6,854 nt of DNA from Kiritimatiellia bacterium (lineage in GTDB: Bacteria; Verrucomicrobiota; Kiritimatiellia; SLAD01). The notes below the pieces were generated by a model. That model saw only the letters and a program-made list of their open reading frames with translations. It made no database searches and was not told the origin of the DNA. Position numbers and translations under genes: made by a program. Of this stretch, positions 1-6,400 are shown one piece after another (positions within the stretch are counted from its first letter, which is position 1; each line of letters begins with the position of its first letter). Location of the stretch: contig SKXR01000255.1 in assembly GCA_007128275.1 (NCBI GenBank), positions 1 through 6,854 on the forward strand, read 5' to 3'.

Positions 1-4
1 CATT

Positions 5-63
5 CTGGAGGGCGGAGCTACGCGACGCCGGGGAACACGGTCTCGCATAGCTCGACCCTCCAG
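5..63. repeat. 59-nt near-perfect hairpin upstream of purH
   Basis: The arms 5-30 and 38-63 pair without bulges. Eight pairs (CTGGAGGG with CCCTCCAG) are followed by two mismatches, six pairs (15-20 with 48-53), one mismatch, four pairs (22-25 with 43-46), one mismatch, one G-T pair and three GC pairs, closing a 7-nt loop GGGAACA. The hairpin ends 46 nt before the purH start and no T-run follows, so it is not a textbook intrinsic terminator. It could be the end of an upstream transcript, a structured purH leader or a dispersed palindromic repeat. The pairing is seen directly; the role is unknown. The rest of 1-109 shows only the purH ribosome binding site. Confidence 0.7.
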
Positions 64-109
64 ACCAGACAGGAGAAATACAGGACCGAGGTGAGGGGAA
101 GGGACACTT

Positions 110-1744
110 ATGAGCAAGATCATACGAGCGTTAATCAGCGTATCCGACAAAACCGGCGTCGTGGAATTTGCCGCCGCGCTGGCGAAGGCCGGCGTGGAGA
201 TCCTTTCCACAGGCGGAACGGCCAAGACCTTGCGCGACGCCGGACTCACGGTCAAAGACGTATCCGATTTCACCGGCTTCCCCGAAATGTTGGATGGCCG
301 GGTGAAAACGCTCCATCCGAAAGTGCACGGCGGCCTGCTCTTTGTGCGCGACGACAAAGAACACGAGCGCACGGCGAAAGAGCACGGGATCGAACCCATC
401 GATCTGGTCTGTGTGAACCTATATCCGTTCGAAACCACCGTGGCCCGGGAAGGCGTCTCCTTTGAAGAAGCCGTGGAGAACATCGATATCGGCGGGCCCG
501 CGATGTTGCGGTCCGCCGCCAAGAACATGCGGTCCGTCACCGTCGTCACCGATCCGTACGACTACACGCGGGTCCTGGAGAGCATGGCCGGGCACGGCGG
601 CAATACGGCGCCCGAACTCCGGATCGAACTGGCGCAGAAAGTCTATGCGCGCGTGGCCGAATACAACGCCGCGATTGCGCGCTACCTCGCGCAAAAGGCC
701 GCCGTGACGGACGAGGCCTCCCCGTTCGTCATGGCCTACGGACGCGGCACGCCGTTGCGATACGGCGAAAATCCGCATCAAGAAGCCGCGGTGTACCGTG
801 ACGCCACAGCCGCCGAAGCCTGCATCGCGCATGCCGATCAATTGCACGGCAAGGAATTGTCTTTCAATAACTATCTCGACGGGGACGCTGCGCTGGAAGC
901 CGTGAAAGAGCTGGCCGGCGAGTTCGGTGTAGCCATCATCAAACACAGCAATCCCTGCGGATACGCCACCGGACAAACCCTAGCCGAAGCCTTCGAGGCC
1001 GCCTGGGCGGGCGACACCGTATCCGCGTTCGGCAGCGTCATCGCTGTCACGCGCAAGGTGGACCTCGCCACCGCCGAATGTTTGAAGGGCCGTTTTGTCG
1101 AGGTCCTCATTGCTCCGGATTACGACGACGACGCGCTCGCTTTTCTGAAGAACAAGAGCAAGGACCTGCGGATCTTGAAGCTGAGCCATCCCGTGCAACC
1201 GCCGGCCCACGGCCTCGCCGTACGGCAAATCGGCGGCGGGCTGTTGGTGCAGGGTCGCGATATCGGATTGATCGAGAACTGGTTTACGCCCACCGAACTT
1301 CCGTTCCCGGAAGAGAAGCGCAAACTCGCCGAGTTCGGCATCAAAGCCTGCAAGCACGTTAAATCCAACGCCATCGTGTTGGTACGCGAAGTTGAGCCGG
1401 GCCGATGCGCCTTGCTCGGCATGGGCGCGGGCCAACCGAACCGCGTGGATTCCTTGCGCAAACTCGCGCTCGCCCGCGCCTGTGAAAATCTCGACCAATT
1501 GTATGAATCCGACGAGATTTACGGGAAGACCCCGAAAGAGTTTCGTGCCGAAATCCTGAGCGAGTGCGTCCTCATATCCGACGCCTTCTTCCCGTTCGCC
1601 GACAGCATCGACCATGCCGCGGAAGCGGGCATCCGCCACATCGTCCAACCCGGCGGCTCCAAACGCGATGAAGAGGTCGTGGCCGCCTGTGACCAGTACG
1701 GCATCGCCATGGCCTTCACCGGCATGCGGCATTTCAGGCATTAA
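110..1744 (+). CDS. purH: Bifunctional AICAR formyltransferase / IMP cyclohydrolase
   Basis: This cytoplasmic enzyme catalyses the last two steps of de novo purine synthesis: formylation of AICAR using 10-formyl-THF, then ring closure of FAICAR to IMP. The 544-aa product is intact. The N-terminal IMP cyclohydrolase (MGS-like) domain covers about residues 1-195, with SDKTG (12-16), STGGT (33-37), GRVKTLHPKVHGG (63-75, including the active-site lysine at 66), NLYPF (103-107) and DIGGPAMLRSAAKN (126-139). The transformylase domain carries RYGENPHQ (217-224), KHSNPCG (278-284, the catalytic Lys-His pair), KSNAIV from 418, GAGQPNRVDS, SDAFFPFADS from 490, and the C-terminal QPGGSKRDEEV and GMRHF motifs. 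The protein is slightly longer than the usual 510-530 aa, mainly through an insertion at about 458-482. The ATG at 110 is preceded by a purine-rich GAGGGGAAGGGA (93-104) at good spacing, and the protein begins exactly where the family does. No other pur gene is adjacent. Confidence 0.97.
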   Translation: MSKIIRALISVSDKTGVVEFAAALAKAGVEILSTGGTAKTLRDAGLTVKDVSDFTGFPEMLDGRVKTLHPKVHGGLLFVRDDKEHERTAKEHGIEPIDLVCVNLYPFETTVAREGVSFEEAVENIDIGGPAMLRSAAKNMRSVTVVTDPYDYTRVLESMAGHGGNTAPELRIELAQKVYARVAEYNAAIARYLAQKAAVTDEASPFVMAYGRGTPLRYGENPHQEAAVYRDATAAEACIAHADQLHGKELSFNNYLDGDAALEAVKELAGEFGVAIIKHSNPCGYATGQTLAEAFEAAWAGDTVSAFGSVIAVTRKVDLATAECLKGRFVEVLIAPDYDDDALAFLKNKSKDLRILKLSHPVQPPAHGLAVRQIGGGLLVQGRDIGLIENWFTPTELPFPEEKRKLAEFGIKACKHVKSNAIVLVREVEPGRCALLGMGAGQPNRVDSLRKLALARACENLDQLYESDEIYGKTPKEFRAEILSECVLISDAFFPFADSIDHAAEAGIRHIVQPGGSKRDEEVVAACDQYGIAMAFTGMRHFRH

Positions 1745-1746
1745 GC

Positions 1747-1839
1747 GAACCGCAAATAGACGCGAATCAACGCTAATTCAAAAAGGCTTTCGACTTCGCG
1801 TCTTCCATATTCGCGTCCATTGGCGTTCATTCGCGGTTC
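1747..1839. repeat. 93-nt imperfect inverted repeat with 10-nt periodicity
   Basis: The arms 1747-1777 and 1809-1839 are each 31 nt. By direct alignment, the left arm matches the reverse complement of the right arm at 24 of 31 positions, with a 31-nt loop between them. Each arm is itself periodic: the right arm reads ATTCGCGTCC, ATTGGCGTTC, ATTCGCGGTT, and the left arm contains AGACGCGAAT, CAACGCTAAT. The repeat starts 3 nt after the purH stop codon. It could serve as a transcript-end hairpin, but it looks more like a dispersed intergenic palindrome of a kind I recall from PVC and related genomes. That recollection is unverified here. Confidence 0.7.
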
Positions 1840-1850
1840 TCTTTCTGCGC

Positions 1851-1879
1851 TTGACGCATGGGGCCTTCTACGGCATACG
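1851..1879 (+). promoter_or_regulatory. Possible sigma70-type promoter for ilvC
   Basis: TTGACG (1851-1856) is a near-consensus -35 box. With a 17-nt spacer, the -10 position holds CATACG (1874-1879), which is weak at 3 of 6 matches. Transcription would begin about 30 nt ahead of the ilvC start. It lies just after the inverted repeat behind purH, which fits ilvC being transcribed independently. The weak -10 keeps confidence low. Confidence 0.35.
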
Positions 1880-1905
1880 TCATAGCTTTCACACACCGAT
1901 AAAAC

Positions 1906-1910
1906 AGGAG
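1906..1910 (+). promoter_or_regulatory. Ribosome binding site that decides the ilvC start
   Basis: AGGAG lies 8 nt before the ATG at 1919. An in-frame TTG at 1913 would sit only 2 nt from this site and is a poorer choice. The GGAG at 1915-1918 directly abuts the ATG and is too close to serve. The ATG at 1919 also gives the family-typical N-terminus MALIDFGG. Confidence 0.8.
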
Positions 1911-1918
1911 AATTGGAG

Positions 1919-3019
1919 ATGGCTTTAATAGATTTTGGCGGAACAAAAGAACACGTCGTCACGCGAAAGGAATTTTCGCTGGCTAAGGCGAAGAAGGTCC
2001 TCAAAAAGGAAACCATCGCCGTCATCGGCTATGGCGTCCAGGGGCCGGCCCAGGCGTTGAACCTCAAGGACAACGGATTCAATGTCATTATCGGACAGGC
2101 CAAAGCGTTCAAAAGCGACTGGAACCGCGCCAAGAAGGACGGGTGGGTGCCCGGTAAGACGTTGTTTGACGTCGAGGAAGCGGCGCAACGCGGAACGATC
2201 ATCAAGATGCTCGTCTCCGACGCGGCGCAACGCGCGATCTGGCCGGCCATCAAGAAATGCCTGAATCCGGGCGACGCGTTGTATTTTTCGCACGGCTTTT
2301 CCATCGTGTACAAGGAACAGACCAAGGTCATTCCGCCGAAGGATGTGGACGTGATCATGGTCGCCCCCAAAGGGTCGGGCACCTCGGTGCGCCGTAATTT
2401 CCTCGCCGGCACGGGGATCAACTCCAGTTATGCCGTGTTCCAGGACGCCACCGGTCGCGCTGAAGAGCGTTGTCTGGCCGTCGGCATCGGCATCGGCTCG
2501 GGCTATCTCTTCCCGACCACCTTCCAACAGGAAGTGTTCAGCGATCTCACCGGTGAGCGCGGCGTGCTGATGGGCGCGTTGGCGGGGCTCATGGAAGCGC
2601 AATACGACGTGCTGCGCCAGAACGGACATTCGCCGAGCGAAGCCTTCAACGAGACCGTCGAAGAGTTGACGCAAAGCTTGATCCGGTTGGTGGACGAGAA
2701 CGGCATGGACTGGATGTACGCCAACTGCTCGATGACCGCGCAGCGCGGTGCGTTGGATTGGAAACCCAAGTTCAAGAAGGCGACCTTGCCGGTCTTTAAG
2801 GACCTGTACAAATCCGTCAAGAGCGGCAAAGAAACCAAGCGCGTCTTGAGTGTGGCCAAGAAGCCGAACTATCGCGACTTGCTCACCAAGGAGTTGGAAG
2901 TCATTGGCAACTCGGAGATGTGGCAGGCGGGCAAAGCGGTGCGCAACCTGCGTCCGAAGAGCAAGGCCAAAGAGATCACCAAGAACACCAAAGGCGTGTC
3001 CGGCCGATCGAAGAACTGA
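1919..3019 (+). CDS. ilvC: Ketol-acid reductoisomerase
   Basis: Acetohydroxy acid isomeroreductase is the second shared step of valine, leucine and isoleucine synthesis. It performs Mg-dependent alkyl migration and NAD(P)H-dependent reduction of acetolactate or acetohydroxybutyrate in the cytoplasm. The 366-aa product has a Rossmann domain with GYGVQGPAQ (37-45), a cofactor-specificity loop around GQAKAFKSDW (59-68) and FSHGF (123-127). The C-terminal knotted domain carries the metal ligands D209 and E213 in SDLTGERG and E245/E249 in NETVEEL, plus NCSMTAQRGALDW. It resembles the Bacteroides-type KARI rather than the long E. coli form. A lysine-rich tail of about 20 residues (KSKAKEITKNTKG...) follows the fold. 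The gene stands alone, without ilvB, ilvN or ilvD beside it, and ends in a strong terminator. NADPH versus NADH preference cannot be decided by eye. Confidence 0.97.
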   Translation: MALIDFGGTKEHVVTRKEFSLAKAKKVLKKETIAVIGYGVQGPAQALNLKDNGFNVIIGQAKAFKSDWNRAKKDGWVPGKTLFDVEEAAQRGTIIKMLVSDAAQRAIWPAIKKCLNPGDALYFSHGFSIVYKEQTKVIPPKDVDVIMVAPKGSGTSVRRNFLAGTGINSSYAVFQDATGRAEERCLAVGIGIGSGYLFPTTFQQEVFSDLTGERGVLMGALAGLMEAQYDVLRQNGHSPSEAFNETVEELTQSLIRLVDENGMDWMYANCSMTAQRGALDWKPKFKKATLPVFKDLYKSVKSGKETKRVLSVAKKPNYRDLLTKELEVIGNSEMWQAGKAVRNLRPKSKAKEITKNTKGVSGRSKN

Positions 3020-3044
3020 ATCGGTTGATATCACCGCCCCTATT

Positions 3045-3083
3045 AAACAGGCGCCCCCATCGCGGGGGCGCCTGTTTCGTTCT
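3045..3083 (+). terminator. Intrinsic terminator of ilvC
   Basis: AAACAGGCGCCCCC (3045-3058) is perfectly complementary to GGGGGCGCCTGTTT (3064-3077), with the 5-nt loop ATCGC. This gives a 14-bp GC-rich stem 25 nt after the ilvC stop. The tail TTTCGTTCTAT is T-rich but interrupted. The stem also ends in AAA/TTT, so it could work in both directions, although no gene converges from the right. Confidence 0.92.
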
Positions 3084-3099
3084 ATCCTGCCCTGCAGAA

Positions 3100-3128
3100 A
3101 AGACATTCGGCCTCGCACTGTCTATACT
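3100..3128 (+). promoter_or_regulatory. Promoter-like pair AAGACA-17-TATACT
   Basis: AAGACA (3100-3105, 4 of 6 to the -35 consensus) and TATACT (3123-3128, 5 of 6 to the -10 consensus) are separated by exactly 17 nt, directly downstream of the ilvC terminator. A transcript would start near 3135, at the base of the first hairpin in the following structured segment. It could drive a long leader to the GH57 gene or a separate small RNA. It may also be chance. Confidence 0.35.
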
Positions 3129-3133
3129 CTCTA

Positions 3134-3252
3134 CTGTCATTGAAATCTACGATCGTGGAGATGGATGACAGTTTGCCCCACCCATCGAGTGCTGCGCATC
3201 GAGGGGAAGGTGGGGCGAGGCGTCCCGCCGAGCCGCGATCCAACGAGCGGCT
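3134..3252 (+). other. Chain of hairpins in the ilvC-GH57 gap; no protein gene
   Basis: Four successive inverted repeats are visible. CTGTCAT (3134-3140) pairs with ATGACAG (3165-3171), with an inner ATCT/AGAT stem. GCCCCACC (3175-3182) pairs with GGTGGGGC (3209-3216). GGCG (3219-3222) pairs with CGCC (3226-3229). AGCCGC (3231-3236) pairs with GCGGCT (3247-3252). A direct repeat CATCGAG (3183-3189, 3197-3203) lies in the second loop. The short open frames here match no family I know and lack convincing ribosome sites. The segment may be a structured RNA, a long leader or a GC-rich dispersed repeat. Only the pairing is certain. Confidence 0.4.
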
Positions 3253-3283
3253 TAATTCAGCGCCATTCGGGACAAACACCACG

Positions 3284-3341
3284 TTCCAATTTCCAACGAT
3301 TGGAAAACCGGGTACATTTTCTTTCCAACGATTGGAAAACC
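3284..3341. repeat. Twin palindromes TTTCCAACGATTGGAAA
   Basis: The 17-nt palindrome TTTCCAA-CGA-TTGGAAA occurs twice, at 3290-3306 and 3322-3338. Each copy is followed by AACC, making a 20-nt exact direct repeat. The centres are 32 bp apart, about three turns of B-DNA. An extra half-site TTCCAA lies at 3284-3289. The copies are identical while the sequence between them is unrelated, which suggests a conserved binding site or a dispersed repeat. Similar TTCCAA/TTGGAA palindromes are, to my recollection, abundant between genes in Kiritimatiellota-like genomes; this is unverified. Confidence 0.85.
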
Positions 3342-3369
3342 AATAGGTTATGCTTCAATCCCTCCCAAC

Positions 3370-3397
3370 TTGCGTCAAATAACCACTGCTTTAGTAA
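3370..3397 (+). promoter_or_regulatory. Candidate promoter of the GH57 gene
   Basis: TTGCGT (3370-3375) and TAGTAA (3392-3397) are separated by 16 nt. The -10-like box falls inside the palindrome 3390-3409, so a protein bound there would block transcription. A start near 3404 would leave a leader of about 78 nt. Both boxes are only moderate matches. Confidence 0.3.
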
Positions 3398-3460
3398 AAG
3401 TTTACTAAAACGCTTTACCTGCCCGCTTTCGCGGGGTAATCTGTTCTGTGCTGGTGGTTA
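3380..3460 (+). other. Potential three-way-junction leader fold
   Basis: TAACCAC (3380-3386) is complementary to GTGGTTA (3454-3460) and extends inward by two G-T pairs. It encloses two hairpins: the AT-rich palindrome 3390-3409, and CCCGC-TTTC-GCGGG (3422-3435) extended by TAC/GTA (3416-3418, 3436-3438). The ribosome binding site of the downstream gene follows 9 nt after the closing stem. The whole fold would only exist in RNA if transcription starts upstream of 3380, which conflicts with the promoter suggested at 3370-3397. Confidence 0.3.
3390..3409. promoter_or_regulatory. Operator-like perfect palindrome
   Basis: TTTAGTAAA (3390-3398) and TTTACTAAA (3401-3409) are perfect 9-bp inverted repeats with the 2-nt spacer AG. 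The core AGTAAA-AG-TTTACT resembles the half-site arrangement of LacI/GalR-family operators, although the central CG usual in that family is AG here. A second, imperfect TAAAACGCTTTA (3406-3417) does have a central CG. Its position 73 nt before the GH57 start fits a sugar-responsive repressor site. The regulator is not in the window. Confidence 0.45.
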
Positions 3461-3481
3461 ACCTTTGTGGAGATTTTTGTT

Positions 3482-6400
3482 ATGATATCGATACCTTCCT
3501 GTTTACGCCGCATGTGCGCCGGAGCGCTTATGTTGTTCCTCGCCTTTGGGTTTTTGACTACGGTCGAGGCCAATTCGAACGTGCATGTCACCCGTTTCTG
3601 GCATAATCATCAGCCGATCTATTGGCCGGAATGGAACAGTGGCGTCGGACAGGACGATCGCGTCCAGTACGCGCACGATTCCATGCGCTTGAAGCCCACC
3701 CAGAATTACGGCGCCGCATGGAACCATCCGCACAACGATTTGGAACAAATCTTCGGCCTCAATGATCGCATCGCCGCCTATCAGGGGCGGCCGCGTGATT
3801 CGTTGCAGAATATCGATCAAGCGGGCGGGTTTGGCATGAGCTATACCGGTTCGCTGATTGATAACATACGCAATTTGGCGGCCAACGGCTGGAACTACGG
3901 CGGGGACTGGAATTCCGGCAACACCCAGGCGCGTCAATGGACCACCCCATCGGGCGGACCGCGGCTGGATATGGTCGGTTTTTCCTATCACCACTCACTG
4001 ACCCCGCTGCTTCCGAAGGAAGTCTTTCGCAAGGAAGTGCAGATTTTCAAGCAGGCTTGGTGGAAAGCGTGGGGCGGAAACGGGGATCTCAGTGATCACT
4101 CCAAAGGCTTTTTCCCGACCGAAATGGCCTACTCGCGTGACATCATCGACGTGCTGGTAGACGAGGGCTATGAGTGGGTGATTGTGGCCAGTCATCATAT
4201 CAGCCGTACCAGCCCGTCGTACATGGATCGGGTCACGCCGAATTTTAACATCAATTCAAGCCCGCCCAACCGGGCGGACATGCTCGGTCCGCGCTTTGAT
4301 AACGCGGATCAGTGGTGGCGGGACGAGCCGAACCCCGGCCAAGCGGCATGGAATGTGGCTCCTTTCGCCTACCAGTTGCATCGTGTGGAGTATGTGGACC
4401 CGAATACAGGCGACACCAAGAGCATGATCGCGGTGCCTTCAGACGACGTCTTGAGTTATCAAGCCGGCTACAGTGGCGCGCAGATCGGTGTTGTGGACGG
4501 TCAGATTGCGCCCCACACCGGCAATGATCCCAACCGACCTTCCTTGGTCATGCCCGCTACCGATGGCGACAATGCGTGGGGCGGCGGTTTCAGCTCATGG
4601 ATGGAATCAACCCCGTCGTTCTTCGGCGAAGCCCAGAACCGTGGTTATCAGCTCACCACGATGCAAGACTTCGTGGATGCGTACGGCCAACACGCGCCCA
4701 CGGCACACATCGAAGAAGGCGCGTGGATTTATCCCGAAATGTGCTATGGCTCGCCGAACTTCTTGAAATGGATCGAGCCGCCGGTACGACCCAGCCAAAG
4801 CAGCCCCACCACGTACCCGAATACCGTAATCGACATTGAGAACGGCTGGGCACTGAAGTTCTTTGCGTACGCACCGAAGATGGCGGGTGCGAACTGGGTC
4901 ATCACCGCCGAACAGATCCTGCGCGATGAAGGCGGTGACGTGCAGGCATGGAAGATTCAAGCACCCTACGACTGGGACGGCACTGATACCAACCCGAACG
5001 AAGTCGAACTCGCCTGGCACATTTATTTGAAGGGCTTGGATTCCGGATTCCAGTATTACGGCGGTCTCGGCAACGACGATGAAACCAAGCCCGGCCTGGC
5101 CGCTCGTCGTGCGATCGAGAAGTTGCAGGGCTACATGAGCACCCGGATGCACCTGGATGAAACAGGCCCGACCGTGCTTAAGCCGCAGCGCTTCCCCTAC
5201 AATCCCGGCGGCAAGACTTTCGGTTGGTTCAATCACGTGCCCGAAGGCGACGGCAGCTACCTGAAGGAAAACCCGTCCTGGTTCTACATCTGGACGCTGG
5301 CGCATGACGTGTCGGGGATCGAGACCATGAATCTGAAGATCCGGCACACGCACAACAACGAGAACTTCCGTAACGGGCATCACGACAACCTGACCTATGC
5401 GGGCGGGGCAAACGTCTCAGATTGGGCCACCATCCCCATGACGAAGCGCGTCCTGCCGAATACGCGCGAGGAGCTCAACGCGATCGCGAGCCACGGCGAA
5501 ATCGATTTCGTGGTCACGTCACCGGAAATCGCGGATCAATATTTTGCGAAGATCGACGATTCCGTCTATCCGAATTTCCGCGGTCGCTACTTCGATTATT
5601 ACATCGAAGCCGTCGACACGCGCGGAAATGTCACCCGTACGGAAATCCAGCATGTCTTCGTCGAAGACGACGGTGAATTGCCCTCGTCCGGCGTCCAGTT
5701 CTCCGCCGATCCGCGCGATTGCGCGCCGCTGGGCGTGACCTATCACGCCGCCAACGGCCCGCTCGAGGGCGTCAGCCCGGTCGTTATGCAAATCAGTTTC
5801 GACGGCGGCGATACATGGGCGCCCCATACCATGACCAACACGGCGACCGATGTTTGGGACGTTGCCTTGGAAGTGCCCGGAAAACCCGCCAGCGCGATTG
5901 TCTGGTTCCAGAACAGCGACGGCTCGATCGTTGACAGCCGGGATGGACAAAACTGGACGACCAGTATCCGTGACTGCGACGCACCGGTAGGTCCGCGGGT
6001 GGTGACGTGGGACCCGCAAGTGCCCGATGGTTGCGGGACGGAAGTCACAGTTCGCTACTATCCGAATGAAGGCATTCTGCAAGGCGCCGCTCAAATCAAT
6101 ATCCATCACGGATTCAACGGCTGGACCGGCACAGAGACCGAGCCTATGACCCAGGAGGGCATCTATTGGGAATACGTCATCACCGTGCCGGACGACACCT
6201 ACGAAATCAACATGGTCTTTAACGACGGAACGACCTGGGACAACAACAGCGGCAACGATTGGCACATCACCGTGATCAACTGCTCCGATGACGAGCCCTT
6301 GCCGACGGTTTCAACCATCCCGGCCGAGCCGGTCGGATGCGATCCGGTCACCATACGGTATAACCCGGTCGGTCGCCCGATCGTCGGCGCCGAACAGGTG

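Noticed and set aside
1..70. tRNA, tmRNA or SRP RNA suggested by the stem followed by ACCA
   Set aside because: The hairpin is one 59-nt rod. There is no cloverleaf, no T-loop GTTCGA motif and no SRP apical GGAAGCAGCC motif.
1913..1918. TTG start for ilvC two codons upstream of the ATG
   Set aside because: It is only 2 nt from the AGGAG site and adds just Met-Glu; the ATG at 1919 has better spacing and the usual N-terminus.
1925..3118. Long antisense open frame (397 codons) opposite ilvC
   Set aside because: It lies entirely over a gene with full family motifs, its translation matches nothing I recognise, and GC-rich codon use makes antisense frames long by default.
3284..3341. CRISPR array suggested by the twin repeats
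   Set aside because: Only two copies of a 20-nt repeat with a 12-nt gap; that is too few and too short, and no cas genes are present.
3140..3461. Short + strand open frames of 68 and 98 codons in the ilvC-GH57 gap
   Set aside because: They run across the palindromes (giving FQRLEN-like peptides from TTTCCAACGATTGGAAA) and have no family resemblance. The sequence is better explained as repeats and regulatory DNA.
3380..3463. Integron attC site suggested by paired TAACCAC / GTGGTTAACC ends
   Set aside because: The ends do not fit the RYYYAAC / GTTRRRY core sites, and there is no integrase or cassette array.
4607..5383. Antisense open frame of 258 codons opposite the GH57 gene
   Set aside because: It is a shadow of an intact + strand frame carrying GH57 and sandwich-domain motifs; no ribosome site or recognisable protein features.
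5519..6265. Antisense open frame of 248 codons opposite the CBM region
   Set aside because: It mirrors the codon pattern of the + strand modules, and the + strand reading explains the region completely.
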